From: Varroa destructor
Lineage: Eukaryota > Arthropoda > Arachnida > Mesostigmata > Varroidae
Length of the DNA: 64,000 nt
Reading direction: 5' to 3'
NCBI RefSeq assembly: GCF_002443255.2
Contig: NW_019211458.1
Coordinates: 9,639,364 to 9,703,363 of the forward strand
Below, piece after piece: positions 48,470 through 60,177 of the stretch. The first letter of the stretch is position 1. The number at the start of each line of letters is the position of its first letter. Below the pieces are notes generated by a model. The model did not search any database. It was not told where the DNA came from and saw only the letters and a list, made by a program, of their open reading frames with translations. A program made the position numbers and the translations under genes.

Positions 48470-50040
48470 ATCGGCTGAAATCTGCCGCTTGTTATTGCTC
48501 TAACTCGATCATTTCGTTTATTGAAATTAATTGACATGACAGACAATATCATTGTGTTATTATTGCCTGCGATCGTCCTGCCCGTTGTCACGGTAAGAGT
48601 AATAATGACAAATACGATTGTGATGATGTTGGTGATGACGGTAATAACGACGAGAATCTACAGTGATTCTTACTAATTATCCAATTTCCAACTGAGATTT
48701 CTTGCCTTCTGCTCGAGGCACGTAAAAAAGCCCACCCGGGAAAGATACAGCGAATCCTACGGGACCACTGAAACTATTTGCGTAACGATATAATGAAAGG
48801 GCTGTCTATTTTGCCTTTTCCTACGACGAGCGACGTACAAAACTCAACGTACAAATCGAGTACATACAGATTCAGATGCGATAAATAGACATATAGTTTT
48901 ACATGATAACAACATAACAATACAACAAAATATCAATATAGACGTAGTTAGACTGCCGTGATAAATGTTAATATAACTTTATATTTCATGGGTTCTCAAT
49001 ACCTGTGATGATTACTGCATAATAACGATTAAGGTTGATTAAATCTTGCTCAGGTAGTTTGTGTCATTAATTTTGTTATGTTGCTATGTATATATGAAGT
49101 TCCTTTCTAGTTCTGGCTCTGACCGGATGCCTTCGGCCTTTCCCGAGATCAATTTTTTAGCATTTGACACGGTTTGAAGTTTGACCATATAGAATATACG
49201 ATACAAATATGCTGGAAATACTGGCAGTATTGTCTAGCACCGCGAATTGTTTAACACTCGTCGTGCCAGAGTCTATCTGAGCTCATTAAGCTAAGCCACT
49301 ATGTAGGCAATATACCTGTATAAAAACGTGTTGTATCAACGGTGGCCAAAGTTCTGCCCGAAACGTTAGTTATCATCACAACAGCAAAGTTACAATAGAT
49401 TCTCACAAGACGGATTGTCTCTACTGCTTATGCTTTAAACTCAAATGCAATCTCAAAGGCGGGTTCAAGCACAAAACTCACTTTTTGAGTTTCTATCATT
49501 GCATGTGTACAATAGGCGTGGTTAGATTTTCCTCTACGTGTACTCTGTACCTATGGGCTCCTGCGTCTACACCTCTATAGCTAAAAAGTGGGTTGCTTCC
49601 GTCAGTGTAGGCCAGGCGTACGTATCCACCGATTCTCGTCTAACAGGTAGCTGTCCATAACGACCCTAAATAGTAGCTTGCGTGACTCCTCGAGTAGGCT
49701 AGCAATCTATTGCAAGCTACACCCCACTTGTCGTAACTACTCGTCGGTATCAGCAAAGCATTCTCTATAGAAACGGCCATACGTTTGCTGCTAAGCGGGG
49801 TTACAACCGAACCAGAGACTCATTCTACAGACTACAGGTTTTGTCGAAAGTAATCAATAGATCATGATGATACAGCCTGCGCAGGGATAAAAATTTTCTA
49901 AAAAGCGAAGCTTTTGCCTTACTCTAAATGGTGGCTATAGATTAACACAGCCGTAGAGTATTCACTCTGTTCCTAATATAGATTCATATTCTATTTGGAT
50001 AGACTGTCCAGATACGTTTCTTTTTTACTGTCTAAATTAG
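48470..50040. other. No gene seen
   Basis: AT-rich sequence without usable frames or repeats beyond short AT runs. Confidence 0.5.
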
Positions 50041-50048
50041 TCTTTCTG

Positions 50049-50054
50049 TTTATT
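50049..50054 (-). terminator. AATAAA poly(A) signal candidate
   Basis: AATAAA on the minus strand about 85 nt past the stop of the candidate terminal exon at 50139-50396. Single AATAAA hexamers are common in AT-rich DNA, so position is its only support. Confidence 0.3.
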
Positions 50055-50138
50055 TCTAATTCCTTTCAACACACAAGTCTTTCCAAATTGCGTGGCAAAT
50101 CTGTATTCGAAATACTATAACTATCAACTACAAAGAAT

Positions 50139-50396
50139 TTATAGTAACTCCGAACTATTTGCTTGTTTTTGCACTGTTTTTCTGCCTTTCAAAGTGTAGA
50201 CGTAATGGGCATCTTTGGTCTTGTTTAGCCTTATCAGGACATTAGTAACCGGTCTGTTAGGCATTGTCCGTCTTTGTTTGGTAATATATAGTTTCCGTAA
50301 TAGTAAATCATCTGTTTTCGTGTCGAATGAGCCAGCTTGTCCATTACAGTCGACGAAATATTGCACATGTAGATGAACGTAGAAGCACCTGGGCAC
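50139..50396 (-). CDS. Candidate terminal exon, unknown protein
   Basis: On the minus strand the acceptor ggctgccttttttctag ends at 50397. The frame starting VPRCFYVHLHVQYF stays open for 85 codons in phase 0 to a TAA at 50139. The residue mix is even and basic toward the end (LKGRKTVQKQANSSELL). An AATAAA follows at 50054-50049. A second frame from the same acceptor is open for about 54 codons, so the phase is not certain. No domain is recognised. The strong acceptor, long frame and poly(A) hexamer together make this one of the better exon candidates. Confidence 0.3.
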   Translation of the reverse strand: MPRCFYVHLHVQYFVDCNGQAGSFDTKTDDLLLRKLYITKQRRTMPNRPVTNVLIRLNKTKDAHYVYTLKGRKTVQKQANSSELL

Positions 50397-50579
50397 CTAG
50401 AAAAAAGGCAGCCAAGTGAAGTTCGCATATAAAGTTTTCAGGTGCACATATACCTATGGAGATTTGCTATGGCTTCGTCAAACTCTATTTTCTCGACTTT
50501 ATCGTTAAGTTACACCTAAACTGGCGCAAAAATATTCGAGTATAAACTCAGTCACACCATTCCATTTTTCACTTAACAG

Positions 50580-50804
50580 TGCGTTGCTATAGCCATCAAT
50601 GATACTTCACCTTCAGCTTGCTCCTGGACTTACTTCTTGTTCAAACTGGACTTCGATCCCTGGGGCTTAGTCGTTGCCCGCCGCGCCATCGTCATATTTC
50701 ACGGGGCCGCTATTACCTCCGTTTCACGGCAACTTTTCCCTGTCGTCGTCTTCTTGCTGTCTTTTTCTCCCTTTTACTGCAAATGCGTATGCGTGTGGCT
50801 ATGA
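50580..50804 (+). CDS. Candidate exon encoding a membrane-like segment
   Basis: The acceptor ccatttttcacttaacag ends at 50579. The next 74 codons are open to TGA at 50802, while the stop TAA lies inside the acceptor itself, so the frame begins exactly at the splice site. The peptide has a hydrophobic end (QLFPVVVFLLSFSPFYCK). A GTATGC donor-like site lies near 50786. There is no ATG, so it would need an upstream exon. It is divergent to the minus-strand candidate 180 nt away, so both being real would need two genes. No family is recognised. Confidence 0.2.
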   Translation, partial: CVAIAINDTSPSACSWTYFLFKLDFDPWGLVVARRAIVIFHGAAITSVSRQLFPVVVFLLSFSPFYCKCVCVWL

Positions 50805-50809
50805 CAGTG

Positions 50810-53380
50810 ATTTTATTGTACGGTCTTTGTATCAGGTCAGCGTTTACCACGGGAAGCCAGATGGGATGCGATAGACGCCTGTGATCGCCCTTCATTGTTA
50901 CCACCTCTGCCCTCGCTATTTTCTGTACTAACTCGAAATTCGTACGTCGTTTTCTTCTATCCGTGGGTCATATGGGCTTCATATGCGAACTTCACTTGGC
51001 CGTTTTTCTTCACGTCGTTTCTGAGGCTAAAGTTCCTTGTTCCATATAAAACCCCCGAGTATCAACTCGGCCGGACGAGCAGACTAGAGTGACCCGTTAT
51101 CGAGCCACCCCACCCGTTATCTGCTGAAGTAGCTCAGCGTCCACTGGCTCCTTTCTGAGTCCCATTGTCCGAAAAGCGAAGAAAGTGCCGTCTATTTACA
51201 CTGTGAGATGTCCCGTTAACTTAGAGATGGAGACCAAACAGATTTCGTAGCGAAGCATGGACATATTGGCAGATGGTGTCCTACGACTCATGTCATCTGT
51301 TTATAGACGAGAAGAAGAGTAAGGTAGTTGTGTACGACGCATGTATAGTTTGCCGCCGTCACAAAATGAACTTCTTACATACATAATATATATAAACTGA
51401 GCGATGCAACCCTTGAAATGTGGTTTGGTGGCCTGGTCGACCTTACACTGGAGAGGCTCGTTGGCCTTTGGTAAAGCAAAAGAGGCAAACTAAGTTATAA
51501 GGCCTGGCAATAATTTGAAAACAGCAAACATTTATTTGTGTCCGCTATAAAATGCCAGCCATTTATTTCGCAGGTTAAGGATGATGTTGTGCTTATTTAC
51601 ATACGGGAGACGATCGAAGGTACGCATTAATATTTTTTGGTTCATTTAAAGGTATCGGTGATGATTTGCTAGCTTATTGATGGACTAGGCGGCTGTCTAA
51701 TAACCAATTGAGCTGAAAGAATGTTTGTTCAAATAAAACTAAGCCTTTGAAAGGATGTTATGATAGAAAGATGTTGCCCGCCTAAGAAAAGCTGCGTAAA
51801 TAAAAGTCCTCACCAGTTTCACAAAGAAGGATCTGAATAAGAGAGAACACTCAGCAAAAAGACTTTTTAGCCAAGTTTTCTTTAATTTTTATAGAGAACG
51901 ATTGATTTTTTGATTTCATTTATACGGCAACTATCAACGCTTGCTAAGGATGATCGGTTTTTAGAGACTATTTCGCATTGCATTTTTGTATAGTAAGAGA
52001 TGCTGCAAGGAAGGTAAAGGGACGTTCTATGATTTAGAACGCCGATATTTGAAATGACAAAGTCCCTGCGGGCGTCTGCTTGCTGTTTGATACTTCCACT
52101 TGAGAAATTTTTGCTCTGTGGAAGACGGTCCAGCGCTTTGATGCGGGTGAGCGGTCAGACCAAGAATGTCGTCGCTTCGTGGTAGAACCCTTCAACGTAG
52201 TATAACAATGTGCAATACGGCGGCTGATGAACCCTTTCTAGAGAAATAGCATGTGATAGCAACGCCGTTGTATTTAACATTATTTCTGATTAAGTAGTTT
52301 ATATTCTTGTTATATAAAGAAACGTCTACGACACACGAAGGGAGCACTTGACAAAAAAAACACCGTTCACGTGACCTGTGGGATGCTTTCATGAATTTCC
52401 AGAAATAATGCTAGTACTAGGTCTATATTCTACAATTTTTTACGCTGTTGATTTTATCTAATCCATACACGTTTTTTTTTTTCAGGTAAGAGAATTCATA
52501 GTCTGCCGTAAACATCGGTACCGACGACTCCCTAATAACGCTTAAGTACAGTCCTAATACCACTAGATCAATGGAAGCCTCAAACACAAAGTACGAATCA
52601 AAAATTTGTATAGAGAATGCATTATTAACCAAATTTACAGTAGGGTAAACCAAAAAAGTCTATAAGGTAATGTTATTTTTTCGCATTTGGTTAGTGATAA
52701 AGATTCCTCGCTGGCTACGCATCAGCGCCTAACTGGAGCATTGATCGTATATAGTTACTGCGACAGTTTACGTAGTGAACTAGGCACGAGGTTGAATTAA
52801 GTGAGACGGAGCATTCGAATTACGCATGCGAGACAACGCTTTTACCCGGATGTGTAACTCGATAGAAGTTATAGGAGGATGATTAAAGTAAAAGCTGTCT
52901 TTCGCTTTTTGTCGGAACACAGTTTGCCCTTCATCGAGATACAGTCCAGCAAGGCAACTTAATGTACAATCGTGGAGGCCGTAGTGAACGGGTGCGAAAC
53001 AGTAGGGCTGCAGAGAGGGCAAACTTGCGGCCGTAGAAAAGCGAGCTCGTCGCTCCATTATTTTTTCTACGGCTGTCAAATAGGGTAACAACACATTTGG
53101 CATATGATTCGGTAGAATTCCATTTGACCCGTAAAGCCCTAGCCAGAGACACCCCAGTCAGAAGCGGTAGATGCTTTGCCGTTGCGTTTCTTTCGATCTT
53201 TTCTTGCACATTTTGCTTTTTCAACTGTCATCGGTGGGGTGAGTTTTGGATTGCCAAGCAGAAGACATAAATCTACTCATACGCATCAGCATTTGAGTAG
53301 CGGCTCGAGAGAAATGTAGCTAGAAAAATGGGCGATTGAGCAGACTAAAAAAGTGACTGGAGAAAAGAAAAGGAAAGCTT
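50810..53380. other. Gene-poor block containing the splice-ratchet motif
   Basis: No supported gene. The minus-strand frame at 52423-52653 and frames at 52780-53224 have no boundaries or motifs. A minus-strand acceptor (tgttctctcttattcag) near 51840 opens only a short frame. The main feature is the juxtaposed splice motif at 52485. Confidence 0.45.
52453..52492 (+). promoter_or_regulatory. Recursive splice site candidate (ratchet point)
   Basis: A ctaat branch-point-like element (about 52457) is followed by a T-rich tract (gtttttttttttcag) and then immediately GTAAGAG, junction 52485/52486. This is the consensus of recursive splice sites, where a 3' splice site is fused to a 5' splice site with no exon between, known from long introns of Drosophila and vertebrates. 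It would imply that the plus strand here is inside a long intron. A normal exon starting with GTAAGAG is the alternative; frames after it close quickly. Confidence 0.35.
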
Positions 53381-53387
53381 CACTTAC

Positions 53388-53464
53388 TTTCCGTTTTCAC
53401 ATCGTCAACTGCAACGAGTTGTCTGCTCCGTGTCTGATAAAGCTTCCACAGTTTGTCCAGGCAG
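53388..53464 (-). CDS. Candidate internal exon (77 nt), unknown protein
   Basis: On the minus strand an acceptor (gggtttcatcgctaaacttcag) with a ctaaac branch-like element ends at 53465, and the donor after ACGGAAA is GTAAGTG at 53387. One frame is open through 25 codons (phase 2 in, phase 1 out) and reads CLDKLWKLYQTRSRQLVAVD, with balanced composition. The other two frames contain stops or are less protein-like. No family is recognised. An overlapping plus-strand frame (53453-53671) is the competing reading. Confidence 0.25.
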
Positions 53465-54300
53465 CTGAAGTTTAGCGATGAAACCCAGCGCGCGGTGAAG
53501 CTTTGTCTTTTGGCCGCTCGGGTAGTTACAGTCGTGCGTCTGCCGGCCTTCGGATCTCTACGCTCTTACGGTATCGTTGCTTGCGATGGCCGGACCATAG
53601 TTCTACCCCAGATTCCTGTCCTCATCCCTTGCCCTATCCCTCCTAGCCTTTTTTTCAATTGCTGGCTGTAACCAGCAGGGGATTTCTCTTCGACTTTGTT
53701 TGAAGTGCAAAACCGAAGCAGCATACTGACAGTTTTAAAGCAAACGTGGCCATGGCGACTGCGGTGTAGAGCTTCGCCGATGTTCGAAGTGAAGTGTCAT
53801 ATTTTATGTTTCATTTAAGCGGGTAAGACTGGTCTGAAGGGGAAAGACACATTTAAATGTTATGGCGTCCGGTTCAAAGAAGCTAACAAAAGAATTGTTG
53901 GCTGTTTTGTCTGTTAGCCTCTCTCTAGGTTCCCTGCTTTCCTGCCGTAGGCTTCGCTTCTCGCTAATCATTGGTCGACATCGTCAACGAAAAGAATAAA
54001 GAAGAATGGTTGATGACGAATCCATGTTTCCCAACAAAAAAAAATCCTTCATAAAGCACCAAGACGATGGCTACTGAGTAAATGGTACGCGTTTTTTCGT
54101 ATCTGGAGTTAGCACTATCTTCTATGTATCTCCTATGTAGCATTTCAGCATTCCGAGTAAGAAATCAGGAGGAGACAAAGAAGAATGGTTAGCTATTCCA
54201 TTGTCGTTTCTTCTAGTCCACATTTCCACCTGTGTTTGTAACCCATTCGTCGCGTACATTAACGTCAGTAACCTATCACGCTTCATACGTCTTTCCTCAG

Positions 54301-54534
54301 ACCTATGTCGGCATCCGTTGCGAAAACGAACTTTTGATCCTCGGAAGACCACCTGGAAATTTTACGCCACGCTTGTGCATCCTCCTAACGGAAAAGTCAG
54401 TAGCGGTAGCCAGTGTTAGTGCTCTGGGCTTGTTGTATACACCGAAGACAACACAGACCAGTGAAGCAAAGAAAGAAATTGCACTGTATCAGAATGAAGG
54501 CGAACGAGTTGATGGGAAAGAAAAACGACAATAG
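54301..54534 (+). CDS. Candidate terminal exon, unknown protein
   Basis: A strong acceptor (cttcatacgtctttcctcag) ends at 54300. The frame in phase 0 reads TYVGIRCENELLILGRPPG... and is open for 77 codons to TAG at 54532. The first half is beta-like, the second half charged (KKEIALYQNEGERVDGKEKRQ). No AATAAA follows closely and no domain is recognised. Another frame is open for about 40 codons from the same acceptor. Confidence 0.24.
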   Translation, partial: TYVGIRCENELLILGRPPGNFTPRLCILLTEKSVAVASVSALGLLYTPKTTQTSEAKKEIALYQNEGERVDGKEKRQ

Positions 54535-54539
54535 ACGGA

Positions 54540-56300
54540 TTCTAAGCAAACCGAAAAGTGACACTGGCAGGCGAGCGTTGAGGTTGATCAAGGGTCGCGA
54601 AGGTCGAAAAGTATACGGAGTACCCCTAGACTGCAGAGGGCTTTGGAGGATTTTAGGAAATCTTGAAATTGTAAAGCCTCCTGAGGAGACCCCCCGTTGA
54701 GGAAAACAACGGAACAGTCAATCAGCCACTTCTATTTTGGCTTGCCCTTCATCCAGTCGTATACGTTTATAAGGGTCGATAGCAACAAAGTCAACCACTT
54801 GAACCGTCATGCTATGAACGAATTTATAATACGTGCTCTCTTTAACCGCCGTGTACCTTGTACTCGCTCTTCTACACGAAATGCATATACCCTGTTGTTA
54901 GCAGGATGACAGGCTCGTCTTAATAGTGTAAGTGCTCCCGGTTATCTCTTCGACTAACAGGCCAACCGAAACTGAAAAGAGTGTTCTGTTAAATTGCTAT
55001 CGTACGTTGTCTGTCTATAAAGTGGCCTGCAAGTTACAGGTAGGTTACAAAGCGGCCAGAGGCAGAATATGAAGTGGCTAAAGGGTTACAATGGGACACC
55101 ATCTGTTATAGTTAGCGTTGGTGCCTTCCTATTTATTGTTGCTGATGCGACGGTCGCCGCCGCAACAGGGAAGGGGCAAATCGAATACTGCACGAAACAA
55201 CGGAAATAAGGCTCGAATAGGACCCAAAAGGTAGTCTTCCTCCTTAGCATGGTTGCTTACGTTTACAAAACCTTCAGATATCGTGAATAATTTAGTGGAC
55301 ATGTTGGCTCACACCAATACAAAAGATTCAAGTCCCATCGTGTTGCACACTGGAGTTGTTTTCTGTAGGAATGAAGAAAACAAATTGCATTCGCTTTTCT
55401 AAGTACACGGCCAGAAATGAAAAAAAAGTTTCTATGCAATTCAGTTTGGTTATGACGGAACCGAGTACAATGCTTCGATCGTATCCAGAGATCTTGAGAG
55501 ATACACCTTGAAGGTCAATAATTGACTATTTTACGCAACGTGGCCTGTAAGGTGTTAGACGTAAAAACTTCAGTCTAGAATAAGGCCGTTCTTTTCTTGA
55601 CATAAATATATTATGTTTATTTAAGCAGCTTGGCTTCGACAACCTCAAGGAGCTGTCTTAGTCACAGTGCAAAGCTGAAGATCAAGGCAACTTCACCGTT
55701 TCCGCTAGAAAGTGGTAAACTGTTGAGGCTGAGGATGTTGATTGGTAATGGTCGTTTTGACAATGTTATTGTGACGTTAGTAATAGTAGATGTTGTCAAA
55801 AGCGGGTCGGCTGTCGCTTATGAGTTGCAGTCTAGCTAGGCATCCGCCGATGGCCTGCCCTTTCCGTCAGGAGGTGACGGGCACAGAGACGTCCTCCACA
55901 CTGTTGCTGTTTGGCTGACGATGCTATTACATCTTGATGGAGTGCGGCTCTCGTCAGGCCATTCAGTAAGTCGTTAGTTGCTGCTCGTAGTGAGTAAAAG
56001 AGGCGGCATTAGATCACTGTCAAATACTGACGCCGCCGACAACTAACATATACGACATCTGACTGCTCGTTACTGCTGCCGCTGCTTTTGCTGGTGGGTT
56101 TGCCATACCGCATGGGTTTCCTTTCGTTACGGATTCATTAACGGTCTAAAGCTTTTCCGCAACTACATCTATATAGACGCTTTCTTGCCATCACACGTGT
56201 TCAGTAGGGAGACCCAGACATCCGTCGCACATAGCGGCATGGGACATCAACACGAACACGAGATGAGCACCATACACTCTGATTTGATGATCTAGCTTTA
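54540..56300. other. No gene seen
   Basis: Moderate GC with several 70-95 codon frames on the plus strand (54413-54700, 55630-55839) that lack splice or start support. Confidence 0.45.
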
Positions 56301-56313
56301 TGTTTGATTTCAG

Positions 56314-56510
56314 GAAATCGGCATAGATCGGCGTCTACAAAAAAAGCCTCTCGAAAAGTGAAACAAATGAAACAAACTACTCACGACGCTAACTATTCTG
56401 ATGGAATTGGTTATGAACTTTCGAAAGATGCCATGGTACGAGCAGGTAGACCTAGATGTATTATCCGTCGTTATGTCGATATTCTAAAAACGCAGATATG
56501 TATTCTATAA
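56314..56510 (+). CDS. Candidate exon with basic nuclear-signal-like segment
   Basis: The acceptor tttatgtttgatttcag ends at 56313. Two bases complete a codon, then 64 codons are open to TAA at 56508. The head is basic (STKKASRKVKQMKQ), like a nuclear localisation signal, followed by ANYSDGIGYELSKDAMVRAG. A good donor CAG|GTAGAC lies at 56445/56446, so the exon may end there at 132 nt. Phases do not connect simply with the candidate at 54301. No family is recognised. Confidence 0.25.
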
Positions 56511-56640
56511 ATGACTTGTTCTTGGGCTTTTATAGTGTGGATGAGACCAGCGAGAGCTGAAATATTATTGTGATTATTACTATGGTTCCGCTGCTTTGTA
56601 GAAAAGAAATGCTGCGAAAGAAGAACGAAGGAAGAGAGAG

Positions 56641-56889
56641 GTGAGGGACGGGCCGGTTGAACGTGAAAACTCTGTTTTGCCTCCACATGTGTTCTCCCCT
56701 GATGTCTCCATGAAGCTGTTTAACGCGTCCCACAGTGATGATACATTACAATGGTCTATGTGTATTCGCGTACTATCTGAGTTTCAAAAGAATTTGCGTA
56801 ACTACGGCGGTTCATTCCTCCTTCTAGGTAAAGAACCAGCAAAATTCGCCCAAGAAGAGCCGGCGGATCTGGGTAGAACCGTCATTTAA
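56641..56889 (+). CDS. Open frame, possible exon, unknown
   Basis: An 82-codon frame ends at TAA 56887. Inside it an AG (aacgcgtcccacag, ending 56735) and a CTAG|GTAAAG donor-like site (about 56827) bound a 92-nt segment reading DDTLQWSMCIRVLSEFQKNL. An AATAAA occurs about 310 nt downstream (near 57199). The residue mix is ordinary and no domain is recognised. Confidence 0.15.
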   Translation: MRDGPVERENSVLPPHVFSPDVSMKLFNASHSDDTLQWSMCIRVLSEFQKNLRNYGGSFLLLGKEPAKFAQEEPADLGRTVI

Positions 56890-57410
56890 TGCGTCTGTTA
56901 AGGAATTTGTAAAACCTTTCCTCTAATATAATACTGCAATATATGTAAGTACGTGCCCAGTTTCACGCTTCCTAGGCAACTTAACCCCAAGGTTTTGACA
57001 GCATCTGGAGTGTTTACATGCCTAATTATAATTGCGATTTTGTCGTGATCTTCTACATTCTATAGATTTACAATGCTTCTCTATAACGTATGAGATCATC
57101 GGTCGTTTTTTAAGCTAGTTTTTTTGCATTCGTTTTGAAGCCTGAATCAACTAAAGAGTTAAATGTAGAGGTTTGAAAAACACGACATCCCAGGAACAAT
57201 AAATTAGGTAGTTCACATAGATCGTTACCTAAAACACAATCTGAATTTAATTTATGACCATATTCAAGCTTATAACAGGCGATACAAAGCTAGATGGGAT
57301 AAGCCTCTCTACATAAGATGAGCTGAGTTAAATGCATATAGTGCATGCAAAAAACCAACCAGTCTCAAAGCTACAGGTAAACTACAGCATATCATTTCAG
57401 CGTTACCATT

Positions 57411-57586
57411 TCAAAATATGTATTGATGTCGTTTTGAAAGATCGCTACCAGTCGCATCAAGCGGAGTTAAACGATGTGTGATGTAGGCATCTGGATTTTG
57501 TCTGTTTCTCTTGAGAGTCGGCAGCAGAGCTTTTCCGTTGTCGTCCGTCGAGCAGGTTGAGACGATCGTAGGACGCGAGGCCGCAC
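57411..57586 (-). CDS. Candidate terminal exon, unknown protein
   Basis: On the minus strand a very good acceptor (gttttgcctattttctgcctcag) ends at 57587. Two bases complete a codon and 57 codons follow to TGA at 57411, starting AASRPTIVSTCSTDDNGKAL and ending SDLSKRHQYIF. An alternative phase is open for 39 codons. An ATTAAA (57246-57251, minus) lies about 160 nt past the stop. No domain is recognised. It would be downstream of the candidate exon at 61979-62083, whose phase fits only with an alternative donor. Confidence 0.28.
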
Positions 57587-57599
57587 CTGAGGCAGAAAA

Positions 57600-59050
57600 T
57601 AGGCAAAACGCCTTCGTTTTATTACAAGGATCACGCTTGCCGCGATTTGATACCAGCTAACTCGGCCCTGCACAAAAACAAACAGCAGAATATATATAAC
57701 TCGACTGCCAACGGCTCCCTATTTCGCGCCTAATTCATAGTCAGTCATCGGCCGACGTTATAGTGTGTGTAGGAGGCCTTGGATTTTTAACAGTGCTTTT
57801 AATTCGTTTGTCGCTACTTGTAAACGCGATGAAAAAGGGGCATACCTAATACGCAGCATCGACAGAGATTATTGTTAGTGCGACAATTTCAATTCAGCAG
57901 CGTATAATGAAAGGCTTTTAAAAGATGTAGAAAAATTGTACTCTAATAAATATATCCGAACCCGCTGTCTCGTCCATTTTGTCCCCGCCTGACCCAATCC
58001 CGCGGGTATTTCTAGAAAATACTCGTCAAACCATAAATTTCTTCTATCGATTTGCAGCCCTTCCATAACATTTTCCGTATGTGTTATTTACAATTTATAT
58101 ATTTGCTGGTGAAAAATTTATAAACAGCTAATATGGAACACCGCCTGTTTGTTCGTCTCACACGCGGTCGATAAAAGTGTAGTCTCAAGACTCTGCTTTT
58201 GCCTTTCGGAGTCTCATGAAGGAATAGCTCGCTTAGTATAGCTATGTATTTACATGCTCATTAAACGCTTTTAGAGTATGGTGACGTAGGTTCATATAAT
58301 TGTCATAAAATCGATTTAAACCTTTTCTTTCTTCCTGCTCGAGACAGGACAGTATAAACCAATAAACATTTAGCTTATGTTGCTCAGGATCTGTGTTCAG
58401 TTAAGCGGGTCGGTTAGATCTGCGTTAGGCGTGCCTATGGACACGTGGAAGGGGGGCGTCGGGCGCAATATGGCGGCGGTATTTATCTGCGATAACCGCA
58501 GCTGCAGGGAAACAGTCAGACAGGCGGACGATTCAGCCAGTCAGATAGTGCTCGCGCGCTTGTGACACTGCCCCCGCCGGACCAATTGATGAGGGACCTA
58601 ATAGAAGGATACTACTTCCTTGTTAGCTCTTGCATGCAGTGAAACGTTCCCAGGAGAGATACGTCGCACGACCGCAATGCCTCTGGCACATCTTTGGAAT
58701 AGCTCTAAGATGCTATCTAAAACGTGCGGTGCGGGGCTTGCTTGAATGTGGCAACACCTGTAGACATAAACAAGCCCATATGCATATGTTATTTTTAAGG
58801 CATAAGGTGCTTCTGATAGGCACGACGGCAAGCGAAAGGCTCGACATGGAGTCCTTTCGTATTATAAAGTAAACCAGAACCATTTGAGAGCTCCAATATG
58901 ACTATACTGACAAGTGAAAGCAGATCAGTGAGCCACGATAGCTTCCCTAAACCGCATTGGAGCCCAAACGAACAGGTTGTGCGAAGGACGTTTAAATTAG
59001 CGAACAACTGAAAATTAATTTAGGTCTCAAATTATTTATCACTATCAAGC
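57600..59050. other. No gene seen
   Basis: Frames at 58377-58565 and 58630-58872 (+) have no motif. Nothing else is supportable. Confidence 0.45.
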
Positions 59051-59060
59051 GGGCTGGGGT

Positions 59061-59252
59061 GTGTGGGTGACGTACGTAGACAGAGATAATAAGCATCGTG
59101 TGGTCTTTATGGAAAACCTCGTAAAAGCGCTATCCCTGGGAAATTATGAAAAGATGAAAGAGCTTCTTATACAGTTTAAAATACCCGGGGTCAGGTTAAG
59201 TATAATACCGCCTTCAACGCTGGCTATGAAACTGATTGACAACAAATCATAG
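59061..59252 (+). CDS. Short open frame with ankyrin-like helix, weak
   Basis: The frame contains ENLVKALSLGNYEKMKELLI, which resembles the paired helices of an ankyrin repeat (x-LVKAxxxGNYEKVKELL). The expected loop and TPLH motif are missing, and the frame closes at 59250. No good acceptor precedes it. The similarity may be chance. Confidence 0.12.
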   Translation: MWVTYVDRDNKHRVVFMENLVKALSLGNYEKMKELLIQFKIPGVRLSIIPPSTLAMKLIDNKS

Positions 59253-59320
59253 GTTAGCTAATTACATTCTGTACTTATTGTATGGCACGTCAGTGTAGTA
59301 AATTTGTCTGCATTGACTAG

Positions 59321-59689
59321 TTGAGTCAGTTTAAGCAAGCCAATTTATTTAGATTGGATACCCCCACTCTTATTTCGCTAATTAATACTGCATCCACAGA
59401 CAGGCTGTACTTTATTTTTCTCGACCTTTATTTCTTGTTTGAACAGAAGCTTTTTACCTTAAGCGTGCCTTTGCAGACTTCACAGATCGTGCAAAACGAA
59501 AGCAATTTCGCGGTTTCGAGAAATTCAGGCCACAAAGTTCTACGAATCTGTACTTCTTCGTGCATTTACGTTGAATTGCGCACATATTGCAATATATATA
59601 TATATATTTGTTACATTCGATTTCGCTTTACGCGCTTTCTTTTACGGCGATTTCTTTTGATGCTGCATAAATTATTAATAATTATATAA
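59321..59689 (+). other. Open frame running through an (AT)n repeat
   Basis: 122 codons are open, but the second half translates the 16-nt (AT)n run at 59592-59607 and is low complexity. Probably a chance frame. Confidence 0.3.
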
Positions 59690-59735
59690 AATATAACACA
59701 GAGTTAAAATAAAAAGGAATATAGCTACGACAGCA

Positions 59736-59927
59736 ATGCTCATCCTTTCTCTTTCCATGTCTATGTCCTTGCCTACACCACTGACTGACTTTTGCACGAT
59801 CGCGCTGCGCCTGCCGGCTTCTCTACGTTTTTTTTATGGCGGGATTGTATGCCGCAACTACAACGAATGCCAGTGTATGTTAGCAGTCGGCAACATTTTT
59901 GTAGGGTCACCGAACCCGTGGGTCTGA
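59736..59927 (+). CDS. Small secreted-peptide-like open frame (63 aa)
   Basis: ATG-initiated, with a hydrophobic Ser/Leu/Met head (MLILSLSMSMSLPTP) that could act as a signal peptide, then a segment with closely spaced cysteines (VCRNYNECQC) and a short tail to TGA. Four cysteines in all. No known cysteine framework is matched. Start context is fair (G at -3). Could be a chance frame. Confidence 0.14.
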   Translation: MLILSLSMSMSLPTPLTDFCTIALRLPASLRFFYGGIVCRNYNECQCMLAVGNIFVGSPNPWV

Positions 59928-60177
59928 AATGGAAAAGGAGCCTTACCTGCCGTCGGTATTAGTCTCGGTTTGTTCTCCTCTTTGCGCCAAAGGCGTTTAG
60001 AACGCGCTGAGCGCGATGGTATCTATATGACGCTGTCTTTGGGTCAGCCATGAGCTATCCGAGGGTCAAGCCCTACAATCCTTATGTCTCTCAATATGCA
60101 TAGGACTTTGAAAGTGATGCATATATCGGACGCCGCGCATACTGTGTCATAGAATAGGCAGTAAACGGGCCAAGAAA

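Noticed and set aside
59321..59689. 122-codon plus-strand frame
   Set aside because: The second half is translated AT repeat and low complexity.
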